Shown piece by piece: positions 26,903-34,466 of a DNA stretch of 49,461 bases. The DNA is from UBA969 sp041694635 (GTDB taxonomy: Bacteria; Planctomycetota; Planctomycetia; Gemmatales; Gemmataceae): assembly GCA_041694635.1 (NCBI GenBank), contig JBDNHI010000164.1, forward strand, positions 1 to 49,461. Direction: 5' to 3'. The notes under the pieces were generated by a model. The model was not told the DNA's origin, ran no database searches, and was given only the letters and a program-made list of their open reading frames with translations. The translations under genes and the position numbers were made by a program. Each line of letters begins with the position of its first letter. Within the stretch, counting starts at the first letter, position 1.

Positions 26903-27501
26903 GTGATCCGGTTCAGCAATGGTTGGGTTCTGTGCTTGCTTTAACCGACCTGCATCGATTTGGCCCTAATTTAAGAGAATTAGTGGTTGCTGAAAAAGTG
27001 GTATTAACGCCTTGCGCTCGGGAAGAAATGCGAAGGTTGGGAATTTCTTTGGTGCGAAGAGAACCTGCTAAGCAACAAAGTTTGGGATACGATCAAGATG
27101 GCCTGTACCCGCTATTAATCAGTGCGGTGTTATCGTTGGCCCGAGAAGGATATGGTTTGCAAGGATTAGAATTAAGCCAAGGAACTGGGTCGTTAGAATT
27201 AGGGAAGAAAGCAGGAGAGAAAGTCGTGAAAGGTGAGGTAAGAAGCGCTGTGTTATTTTGCCAACAGCCCGAAGCTGCTGCCTGTGCAGCTAATAAACTT
27301 TCTGGAATTCGTGCTGCTGCAGTAAGCAGTATGCATCAAGCAAAGAGAGCTATGGAATCATTAGGGGCAAATTTGATAGCGGTTGAAATGCCCGGTCGAA
27401 CTTACTTTGAAATTAAGCAGATGTTGCAATTAATGATTCAGGTTAAAGCTTGCCCAGAAATAAACCAAGTAATTTTGGAGAGTCTCGATGCGCATAGCTG
27501 A
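26899..27501 (+). CDS. RpiB/LacAB-like BMC-associated protein
   Basis: 200 residues. The C-terminal half from about residue 110 (SAVLFCQQPEAAACAANKLSGIRAAAVSSMHQAKRAMESLGANLIAVEM) resembles the RpiB/LacAB sugar-phosphate isomerase fold. The N-terminal part contains VLTPCAREEMRRLGISLVRR, a short element common in BMC-linked proteins. Catalytic residues of ribose-5-phosphate isomerase B are not clearly retained, so an isomerase role is only suggested. It lies between two BMC-P genes, overlapping the preceding one by four bases and the following one by 14, so production is tightly coupled to the shell. Confidence 0.7.
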   Translation: MSDPVQQWLGSVLALTDLHRFGPNLRELVVAEKVVLTPCAREEMRRLGISLVRREPAKQQSLGYDQDGLYPLLISAVLSLAREGYGLQGLELSQGTGSLELGKKAGEKVVKGEVRSAVLFCQQPEAAACAANKLSGIRAAAVSSMHQAKRAMESLGANLIAVEMPGRTYFEIKQMLQLMIQVKACPEINQVILESLDAHS

Positions 27502-27784
27502 GGTAATAGGATCGGTAACATTGTCAAGAGTCCACCCCTTGCTGGTTGGGTCGCGTTGGATTATCGGGGTTCCTTATAGCTTAGAGGCGCTTCGTGCCGA
27601 TGCTAAAGCAGATGGCGAAGACCTTGTAATTTATGACAATTTAGGATCAGGAATTGGAACGAAAATTGGGTTTAGTGAAGGGGGAGAAGCTGCAGCGCCT
27701 TTTCACCCTTTGAAGAAACCAGTGGATGCCTACGCTGCTTTGATTATTGACCAGATAGAATTGTTAAACAAAAACTTACTGTAA
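27488..27784 (+). CDS. BMC-P pentameric vertex protein (EutN/CcmL)
   Basis: 98 residues: MRIAEVIGSVTLSRVHPLLVGSRWIIGVPYSLEALRADAKADGEDLVIYDNLGSGIGTKIGFSEGGEAAAPF and a tail AALIIDQIELLN. This is the most divergent of the three BMC-P proteins. Its ATG at 27488 lies inside the end of the RpiB-like gene, with TTGGAGAG as ribosome site. Three distinct vertex proteins are the known pattern for planctomycete-type compartments. Confidence 0.93.
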   Translation: MRIAEVIGSVTLSRVHPLLVGSRWIIGVPYSLEALRADAKADGEDLVIYDNLGSGIGTKIGFSEGGEAAAPFHPLKKPVDAYAALIIDQIELLNKNLL

Positions 27785-27809
27785 CTCTTACTAAAATAAG
27801 GATAGATTT

Positions 27810-28682
27810 ATGTACACGAATGAATACAAACTTAAAGAAACAATCTGCGAAATCGGGCGCAGGCTTTACAACAAAGGCTTTGCTGCTGCAAACGATGGAA
27901 ATATCTCTATTCGTTTGAACGATAAAGAATTACTTTGCACTCCCACGATGGTATCGAAGGGGTATATGAAGCCCGAAGATATTTGTAAGGTTGATTATGA
28001 AGGTAAACAACTTGCAGGCGTTCGCAAGCGTTCAAGCGAAATTCTTCTACACCTGTCGGTTTATAAAAATAGACCTGATGTTAATGGTGTAGTTCATTGC
28101 CACCCGCCACACGCAACAGCCTTTGCAGTTGCGCACGAGCCAATACCGAAGGCAATTCTTCCCGAAGTGGAAGTTTTTCTGGGTGAGGTTCCAACCGCAA
28201 TATATGTAACTCCGGGCGGTCAGAAATTTGCGGACTCTATCATCCCTTATGTCAAGGATTGTAATACCATCTTACTTGCAAACCACGGCACTATCACCTT
28301 CGGCCCCGACCTTGAAAAAGCTTACTTCAATACGGAAATCATTGATGCCTACTGTAGAATTCTGCTTCTTTCTAGGCAGTTAGGCCGGGTCAATTATTTC
28401 TCTACCAAGGAAACGCAAGAGTTACTCGACTTGAAAAAGAAACTTGGTTTTGATGATGTTCGGTTTAAAAATAGTAATTGTGAACTGCGTGGTGAAAACT
28501 GCTTCAATGAAGGGTACACTAAGTTTCAGCCCGAACATGTTGCTTTTCCTGTGGAAGAGCAAGATGCTTGGATCAATGCGAAGAATGCAATGCCCGCTGC
28601 ACCTGCTAACATTGATATTGATGCGTTGGTCAAGAAAATCACTGATCAGGTGATGGCAGCGCTTAAAGGTTCTGCAGCTTAA
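27810..28682 (+). CDS. Class II aldolase (fuculose-/rhamnulose-1-phosphate aldolase-like) with C-terminal encapsulation peptide
   Basis: 290-residue zinc aldolase of the FucA/RhaD/AraD family: sugar-1-phosphate to DHAP + lactaldehyde. Zinc histidines H96 and H98 in VVHCHPPHATA and H159 in LLANHGTITFG; catalytic acid E77 in RSSEILLHLS. N-terminal GFAAANDGNISIRL is typical for phosphate binding. After a Pro/Ala linker (about 255-270), the tail IDALVKKITDQVMAALKG is an amphipathic helix that should target the enzyme into the shell. This enzyme gives the compartment its substrate: lactaldehyde from fucose or rhamnose. Confidence 0.93.
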   Translation: MYTNEYKLKETICEIGRRLYNKGFAAANDGNISIRLNDKELLCTPTMVSKGYMKPEDICKVDYEGKQLAGVRKRSSEILLHLSVYKNRPDVNGVVHCHPPHATAFAVAHEPIPKAILPEVEVFLGEVPTAIYVTPGGQKFADSIIPYVKDCNTILLANHGTITFGPDLEKAYFNTEIIDAYCRILLLSRQLGRVNYFSTKETQELLDLKKKLGFDDVRFKNSNCELRGENCFNEGYTKFQPEHVAFPVEEQDAWINAKNAMPAAPANIDIDALVKKITDQVMAALKGSAA

Positions 28683-28713
28683 GAAACGAATTAATTAAAG
28701 GCGGGTAAAACAG

Positions 28714-29013
28714 ATGTTCAGTTTAAAGAAGGATAAAACAGGTTTTTTTTCAGCGCTTAGCCTCATTATTGTTGCATCTACCACGCTGATTACTACCTCC
28801 ATCCTTCTTGCTAAAGGCATTTATGAAGGTGATTGGGATCATTATACCCTGCTTATTAAAATCGTACTTGGGGTTTCTTGGGTCGCTTGTATTGGCATTG
28901 TACTTCTTAGAATTGGAGTTTTTGCTGTCCAGCGCGACCTGAAAAAAGTTACCGAATATCATTTAGAACAACAACAAAAAGAACAGCAAGATCCACAGAT
29001 TCCTCCCGAATAA
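28714..29013 (+). CDS. Small integral membrane protein in the BMC operon, unknown function
   Basis: 99 residues with two predicted membrane helices, about 12-34 and 47-68, and a hydrophilic glutamine-rich C-terminal tail (HLEQQQKEQQDP) that probably forms a short coiled coil in the cytoplasm. The ATG follows AAAGGCGGG at usable distance. It lies between the aldolase and dehydrogenase genes with 31- and 24-base gaps, so it is part of the same transcript. I do not recognise the family; a membrane protein is unexpected among shell and core genes. Confidence 0.75.
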   Translation: MFSLKKDKTGFFSALSLIIVASTTLITTSILLAKGIYEGDWDHYTLLIKIVLGVSWVACIGIVLLRIGVFAVQRDLKKVTEYHLEQQQKEQQDPQIPPE

Positions 29014-29037
29014 CTTTGACTCTTGGAGATTTTTCCT

Positions 29038-30072
29038 ATGAAGGTAAGTATTATTGGCGGCGGTGGTCTCGTCGGAAGTATGGCTGCTTACGCCCTCCAA
29101 TTCGGACGCTCTGCAAGTCATATTTGCATTATCGATGCTAATAAAGATCTTGCTCAGGGTGTTGCCCTCGACCTTCTTCAAGGCTCTTGTTTAGTCGCAG
29201 ATCAACGCATTACCGCTGGCACTATGGATGATGTTTCTTCTAGTAATGTGATTGTCATTACCGCGGGGTTACGCAGAAAACCTGACGAAAGCCGACTTGA
29301 TCTTATCAACCGAAATGTTGATCTTTTTTTAAACCTCCTTGAACAAGCAAAGTCTGCCGGCCTTAAAGAAAATTCTTACCTCGTTGTGGTAAGTAACCCC
29401 GTTGATGTGCTGACTTACCTTGCTACAAAAAGATCTGGGCTTGATCCCAAACGGGTGATGGGGCTTGGCACGGTTTTAGATACCGCTCGCTTTCGTAGCC
29501 ATCTTGCTAAGCGTCTTGCGGTTCCTCCTACTCAGGTGCAAGCCTTATTATTAGGTGAACACGGCGATAGTATGGTTCCTATTTGGTCGAGTGCAACGGT
29601 TGCAGGATTGCCACTCGAGCAATGGCCTGGTTGTAATCCTCAACTTTTGAAAGATGCTTTTGAGGAAACGAAAACTGCAGGTTCAACTATGATTAAGTTG
29701 AAAGGTGGTTCTGGGTTTGCAGTGGGAGTTTCAATTGCGGAAGTTGTTCAATCGATTATTCTTGATAGCAGAAAAATTCTGCCTGTTAGCTCATTGCAAA
29801 ATGGTTTGTATGGCGTACACGATGTTGCACTTTCTGTTCCAACGGAAGTGGGTTGTGGCGGGGTTCGTAAAGTTATTGAACTTGCTCTTACCCCTAAAGA
29901 ACGCGTTGGAATTCAGCAATCGGGTAAACTTTTACGCGATATTATTGATCAGGTCGAAGCTCGGATTGGTTTAGGTAATTCCCTTCCCTTAAACGCTTCT
30001 TCTACCATTAATCCTTCCTCCACTGCTAAGAATCTTCCTAGATCTGCTTGGCAGCCTTCTCGGAAATATTAA
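29038..30072 (+). CDS. NAD-dependent lactate/malate dehydrogenase family protein
   Basis: 344 residues from ATG 29038 (GGAG upstream; an in-frame TTG at 29023 would add five residues but overlaps the ribosome site). Rossmann motif GGGGLVGSMAAYAL at the N-terminus, VVSNPVDVLTYLATK, GLGTVLDTARFRSHLA (substrate arginine region) and catalytic histidine in LLGEHGDSMVPIWSS. It is likely to recycle NADH produced by the aldehyde dehydrogenase by reducing a 2-oxo acid or aldehyde; which substrate is unknown. The serine/proline-rich C-terminal tail of about 25 residues (SSTINPSSTAKN) is unusual for the family. Confidence 0.9.
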   Translation: MKVSIIGGGGLVGSMAAYALQFGRSASHICIIDANKDLAQGVALDLLQGSCLVADQRITAGTMDDVSSSNVIVITAGLRRKPDESRLDLINRNVDLFLNLLEQAKSAGLKENSYLVVVSNPVDVLTYLATKRSGLDPKRVMGLGTVLDTARFRSHLAKRLAVPPTQVQALLLGEHGDSMVPIWSSATVAGLPLEQWPGCNPQLLKDAFEETKTAGSTMIKLKGGSGFAVGVSIAEVVQSIILDSRKILPVSSLQNGLYGVHDVALSVPTEVGCGGVRKVIELALTPKERVGIQQSGKLLRDIIDQVEARIGLGNSLPLNASSTINPSSTAKNLPRSAWQPSRKY

Positions 30073-30074
30073 TT

Positions 30075-30326
30075 ATGGATGATGTTAAACTTATCGCTAG
30101 TCTGATTTCACTTGCCCCAGGCTACACCATAAGCATTGGTGGCGGTTTAGATATTACCCGGCTTGATGATTCTCTTTTTTCAGTAACCTACCCAGAATCT
30201 TCCGAATTGGATTCAGTCATTAAGGAAAAGCGTTTCAAAGATGCTGATAGTGCTGCTAAGTTTTTTGAGCAAAAAAGGCAGGCCCTCAAACTAGGCGACG
30301 ACTTTCTCACGGAGGATGAGGAGTGA
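30075..30326 (+). CDS. Small acidic BMC-operon protein, unknown function
   Basis: 83 residues from ATG 30075, two bases after the dehydrogenase stop. MDDVKLIASLISLAPGYTISIGGGLDITRLDDSLFSV is followed by an acidic helical tail with DSAAKFFEQKRQALKLGDDFLTEDEE. The last codon overlaps the GTG start of the next gene (GTGA), so it is translationally coupled to it. I recognise no domain. It may be a partner of the 425-residue protein downstream. Confidence 0.65.
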   Translation: MDDVKLIASLISLAPGYTISIGGGLDITRLDDSLFSVTYPESSELDSVIKEKRFKDADSAAKFFEQKRQALKLGDDFLTEDEE

Positions 30327-31600
30327 CTTTAAAATCTTTAGATATTAAACTCCAGCGTATTCACGCAAACCCTTCGCTCAACAAGGATTTTATCCTTGCC
30401 GATGCTAAAGACCCTGATATGGCTCTTGGTATTGCAGCATTGGGGAAATCGCCTGAAGCGCATTCTAAAGAAACTAAGTACCGTAGTCTGTCTGAATTTC
30501 GCGATATGATTACTCAAATTATTGAGCAAAAACTTGTCGATATTATGCTTATGTCTGCGAGTACCGCAGAGGTGATGGCGCTGCAGCAAAAGCTTTTCGA
30601 TAAAAGCCCAATTACCCCTGCTGCCCGTGCCAACGATACTACCGACATTCACATTTTTCGAGGTGGTGTATTAGCAACGCAACCAGCCTTGCCTTTTCGT
30701 ACCGCAACGCTGGATCATATTCAATGCGGAAAATGGAATTGCTCTCCCCTTGAAAGAGCAAAAGGCGTTAATCTTGGTCTTTATAGTCTTACTTTTAATA
30801 ACGATTCTAATTGTGATCGGGCAGCGCTTGAAGAATACAAAAACTTTCGTATCGATGCAGAGAAAAAAGGCTTCAGGCACTTTCTGGAAGTGTTTGACCC
30901 CAACCTTAATAATGCTGTTCGCCCTGATTTGTTACCCGGTTTTATCAATGATGCAATCGTAAGAACTTTAGCAGCCGTTACTTCCAAAGGCCGGCCACTA
31001 TTTCTGAAAGTGGTTTATCACGGCCCCAAGGCAATGGAAGAGTTGGTTCACTACGACCCCCATATGGTTGTTGGCGTTTTAGGGGGTTCTGCAGGCACTA
31101 CTTATGATGCGTTTAAATTACTTGCAGAGGCGAAAAAGTATGGCGCTCGGGCTGCTCTCTTTGGTCGTAAAATTAATAATGCCGAACATCAGCTTCATTT
31201 CATTCGTTTCCTTAGGCTTCTTGCAGATGGCCAAATTTCCCCCGAAGAGGCTGTAAAAGCGTATCACGGCGAATTGCAGAAACTCAACATCAAACCCCAT
31301 CGTAACCTTAACGATGATATGCAAATCACCACTGGCGTAATGAATTATTCCGGAAATGGCACCACTATTAGTTTGCCCCTTGGTCAGTCCTCTTCAGTAG
31401 TTGTTGCTGCCAAGGATGACCACGATTGTGGTTGTAAGGGTGGGGTTAAGGCCTGCCCGTGTGATGAACCGAAGTTGAAAGTAAGTGCTTTGGTTTCGGA
31501 AGTGAAGCCAAGTAAAGTGGTAGAAGTAGATTTTTCAAAAATGACATCTGCGGAAAAAGTTGCTTATCACCGAGCCAGATGGAATCGTATTCTCGGGTAA
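30323..31600 (+). CDS. Large BMC-operon protein, possible TIM-barrel aldolase-like, unknown function
   Basis: 425 residues starting with GTG at 30323. The region from about 170 to 320 (LKVVYHGPKAMEELVHYDPHMVVGVLGGSAGTTYDAFKLLAEAKKYGARAALFGRKI, NAEHQLHFIRFLRLLADG) has the alternating strand-helix pattern and the VGVLGGSAGTT loop expected of a phosphate-binding (beta/alpha)8 barrel like class I aldolases. A clear Schiff-base lysine cannot be assigned. The C-terminus holds a cysteine-rich patch DHDCGCKGGVKACPCDEP that could bind a metal, and a tail AEKVAYHRARWNRILG. Last gene of the BMC operon. Confidence 0.72.
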   Translation: MTLKSLDIKLQRIHANPSLNKDFILADAKDPDMALGIAALGKSPEAHSKETKYRSLSEFRDMITQIIEQKLVDIMLMSASTAEVMALQQKLFDKSPITPAARANDTTDIHIFRGGVLATQPALPFRTATLDHIQCGKWNCSPLERAKGVNLGLYSLTFNNDSNCDRAALEEYKNFRIDAEKKGFRHFLEVFDPNLNNAVRPDLLPGFINDAIVRTLAAVTSKGRPLFLKVVYHGPKAMEELVHYDPHMVVGVLGGSAGTTYDAFKLLAEAKKYGARAALFGRKINNAEHQLHFIRFLRLLADGQISPEEAVKAYHGELQKLNIKPHRNLNDDMQITTGVMNYSGNGTTISLPLGQSSSVVVAAKDDHDCGCKGGVKACPCDEPKLKVSALVSEVKPSKVVEVDFSKMTSAEKVAYHRARWNRILG

Positions 31601-31640
31601 TGTTTCACCCCTTCGTTTTAATAGGAAAAGTGTGCCCCTC

Positions 31641-32085
31641 TCTTACAGAGCCGGAAGCGTTAGCGACGGTATGCCGTTAGATGGTTTGCCCGGAAGCGTC
31701 TTTCAGAGCCGGAAGCGTTAGCGACGGTTTTCCATTAGCGACGGTCCACCCAGCCCAGAAGCGTCTTACAGAGCCGGAAGCGTTAGCGACGGTTTTGCCG
31801 TTAGATGGTTTGCCCGGAAGCGTCTTTCAGAGCCGGAAGCGTTAGCGACGGTTTTTTTAATTTGCATTGTGTTACTGCAGCCGGATTCCGTAGGTGATGA
31901 AGTAGGCTAGGGCATCCTGCATCATGGGTGATTCCTCCTTACCGTCGCTAACGCTTCCGGCTCTGTTTGCATCCTTACCGTCGCTAACGCTTCCGGCTCT
32001 GTTTACCGTCGCTAACGCTTCCGGCTCCGTTTACCGTCGCTAACGCTTTCGGCTCTGTTTACCATCGCTAACGCTTTCTGGTTCG
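31641..32085. repeat. Array of GAGCCGGAAGCGTTAGCGACGGT repeats, forward then inverted
   Basis: In the 589-base gap after the BMC operon there are four forward copies of the 23-base unit (about 31648-31670, 31706-31728, 31771-31793, 31830-31852) and then five reverse-complement copies (about 31941-31963, 31977-31999, 32005-32027, 32033-32055, and a degenerate one at 32061-32083). The forward copies form two near-identical blocks of about 90 bases (31641-31730 and 31764-31855). The two halves face each other around 31860-31940 and could form a very large cruciform or RNA hairpin. No coding frame is evident. Confidence 0.85.
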
Positions 32086-32125
32086 ACTGTTGCCCAAGTG
32101 TCTGAAATAAAAATTCTCGTGGTAG

Positions 32126-32169
32126 AAAGAGAAGAAGCTCCAGAACAATATCTGGAGCTTCTTCTCTTT
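32126..32169. terminator. Strong bidirectional hairpin terminator
   Basis: Perfect 18-base arms (32126-32143 and 32152-32169; AAAGAGAAGAAGCTCCAG on the left) enclose the eight-base loop AACAATAT. It lies 21 bases past the stop of the minus-strand NHL pseudogene and after the plus-strand repeat array. A short T-run follows in both directions. Confidence 0.75.
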
Positions 32170-32189
32170 AATTAAAGTTACATACCTTG

Positions 32190-33254
32190 TTAGCCTTTGT
32201 TGAACTTCTGGATACGGCCTTCGCCTACCCATTCAAGAACATAAAGGTTGCCTTTGGAATCTAAGGTAAGGGCATGGGGTGCTTTGAACTTTCAAGGATG
32301 ATTTGAAATTGCATCCTTGATTGCAGAGCCATCGCCCATCTGAACCACGATTTTATCTTTGTCATCAATCACGGTGACCCGGGAGCCAAGTTCAGGAATG
32401 TAAAGATGCCCATCGTGTTGGTAAAAACAGCAAGGGGTACGAACGCCTTCGATGGTGCGTTTGTATTCCATATCGAGGGAGAAAACTTCGAGTCGATTGT
32501 TGCCCCGGTCTGCAATGTAAAGTTCGGGCTCTTTGTTAAGTGTGCTAACCCAAACGCCATGGCAGGTGTTGAAAAGTCCGTGGTCCTTGCCTTTGCCCCC
32601 GATGGTTTTTATATGTTTGAAGTTTTTATCAAAGCGGAAAACTTTCTGACTGCCATAACCATCTACGATGTAAATATCGCCATTAGGTGAGACAGCAACA
32701 TCGGTAGGGTTGGTGAAATCCCACTTGATAGCTTTGGGGCCTTCGGTGGCAACATTGCCGATTTCGAAGAGGATTTTTCCATCGATGGTAGTTTTGTAAA
32801 TGCGGGCGCCGATTTTCTTGTCTTTACCCCCTGCGACATTTTCAGTCCAGTAAAGGAATTCGCCTTCTGCCTCTTTACTATGGTAAAGGCCATGAGCGGT
32901 GGCATTAAACTGGTTTTGGTCGTACCCGATTTTGGCAGATATATCCTTCCCCTAGGTTTCTAAAAGCGTGCCTTTGATATCAAAAATCGCAACGCATGGG
33001 TTTGTCGAACGCGATGTAACTATGATGCGATCTTTGCTATCGACAACCACGGCACAACCAAGGCCAAACTTCATACCATCGGGTAGCTTACCCCAAGTTG
33101 GGTCGACTTCTAGTTTGAGAGAACTTTTTGGTTCATCCTTGGCAAGGGCAAATAAGCCAGAGGTTCCCAGAGTAAACGCGGCGCCAGCAGCGATGAAGTC
33201 TCTGCGAGTTTTACGAACTGGAAATAAATAATCATTAGAAAACATAGTCTTCAA
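32190..33254 (-). pseudogene. NHL-repeat protein pseudogene with two in-frame stops
   Basis: One frame runs the whole 1065 bases and encodes an intact-looking 354-position propeller protein, interrupted only by TAG at 32952-32954 (after KGTLLET) and TGA at 32292-32294. The N-terminus has a Tat-type signal KTRRDFIAAGAAFTLG. Repeats include GDIYIVDGYGSQKVFRFD and ELYIADRGNNRLEVFSLD, and the C-terminus is LYVLEWVGEGRIQKF. The paralogue at 33279-34358 reads PGKFVHPHDACFDAKG where this one reads HP-stop-KFKAPHALTLDSKG, so the TGA probably came from GGA (Gly). TAG probably came from TGG. Two separate point lesions make a true pseudogene likely, though sequencing error cannot be excluded. Confidence 0.82.
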
Positions 33255-33278
33255 TCCTTTTCAAATAGTTGTGAAAAA

Positions 33279-34358
33279 TTAAACTTTCTTTAACATACTA
33301 ACCCGGCCTGTTGCTACCCATTCCGCAACATAGATATTACCCTTGGCATCGAAGCAGGCATCATGAGGATGGACAAATTTACCGGGAATCCATTGCTTGC
33401 TATCGCCTCGAATTTGTCCGCCATCTTTTCCGGTCACCCGAGCTTTGTCATCGCCTAGTTGAGCAACGACTTCATTCTTTTCGTTAAGCAGTGAAAGTCG
33501 AGCATGAAGTTCTGGAATGAGAAGAAGATTTTTGTGAGTTTCGGCATTGGCAGGTAAACCAAAGCCTTTGATGGTTTCGAGGTATTTGCCATCCATAGAA
33601 AAATATTGAAGTGTATGATTGGCCCGGTCGCAAACAACGATAGAAGGCTTGCGCCCGGGTCGGTTATCGACCCATATGCCGTGAGGGGTATTAAATTTTC
33701 CTTCGCCCGCCCCAGCGCCGCCAAAGAACGATTTCCAATTGCCATCTTTGTCGTAGCGATGAACAGCAAAAGCGCCATACCCATCGGTGAGCAGGAATCC
33801 ACCATCATCGAGGAAAGCAAAGTTGGTGGGCATGAAGCGGTCGCGCCCCCAAACCTTCATGGGTTTTTTATCTTCATCTTTGGCATAGATGCCTGAATCC
33901 ATAGGAGCATATTTTTGCCAAACAGTTTCGCCCTTTAAGCTCATCTTGGCGAAGGATTTGACCTGCTGGTAAGCACAAACATAAAGGAACTCTTGGCCAT
34001 TTTCTTCACGGATTTCAATGCCATGGCCACCGCCTTGAAACTGTTTACCAAAGGCGTGGATGAATTTTCCTTCGGGGTCGAAAACGAAAATGGAGGGGTG
34101 GTCTTTGAGATTTTCACGGCCTTCATGAATCACATAAAGACAGCCCGATTTATCTACCGCAACATTGTGCGTCGTTTGCCAAGTGTATTGATTAGGCAGC
34201 TTGGCCCAATCGTGAACCACTTGGTATTTGTATTCCCCCGTACCTACAACCAGGGGTTGAGAATCCGCTTTATTGGTAGCACCAATGAAGGTGGGCACAT
34301 TTGCAATGATACCTGCGGAGAGGGCAGCGCTTGTTTTCAGAAATTTTCTTCGTTGCAT
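33279..34358 (-). CDS. Tat-exported NHL/6-bladed propeller protein
   Basis: 359 residues from ATG 34358, chosen because AAGGA lies nine bases upstream and the product then begins MQRRKFLKTSAALSAG, a twin-arginine signal. An in-frame GTG at 34397 would give 13 further residues but lacks a ribosome site. Propeller repeats include GCLYVIHEGRENLKDHPSIF, GHGIEIREENGQEFLYV, PHGIWVDNRPGRKPSIVVCDRANHTLQYFSMDG and GNIYVAEWVATGRVSML. It is the intact paralogue of the adjacent pseudogene; both may have been co-transcribed (24-base gap). The ligand or enzyme activity is unknown. Confidence 0.86.
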   Translation of the reverse strand: MQRRKFLKTSAALSAGIIANVPTFIGATNKADSQPLVVGTGEYKYQVVHDWAKLPNQYTWQTTHNVAVDKSGCLYVIHEGRENLKDHPSIFVFDPEGKFIHAFGKQFQGGGHGIEIREENGQEFLYVCAYQQVKSFAKMSLKGETVWQKYAPMDSGIYAKDEDKKPMKVWGRDRFMPTNFAFLDDGGFLLTDGYGAFAVHRYDKDGNWKSFFGGAGAGEGKFNTPHGIWVDNRPGRKPSIVVCDRANHTLQYFSMDGKYLETIKGFGLPANAETHKNLLLIPELHARLSLLNEKNEVVAQLGDDKARVTGKDGGQIRGDSKQWIPGKFVHPHDACFDAKGNIYVAEWVATGRVSMLKKV

Positions 34359-34466
34359 AGGGGAGAATCCTTGAGCCATAGGAGGTATGTAATTCACCTA
34401 GCTTAAAATGAAGCAACGAGAAGTGCAACGAGAAAGTAGAATTCTAGTTTAAACTAGTGATGGGGT

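Noticed and set aside
31641..32085. CRISPR array
   Set aside because: Repeats change orientation, spacers are unequal and include duplicated sequence, and no cas genes are near.
32292..32294. UGA in the NHL pseudogene as a second selenocysteine codon
   Set aside because: No neighbouring cysteine or redox motif, and the intact paralogue has glycine here; a second stop (TAG) is also present.
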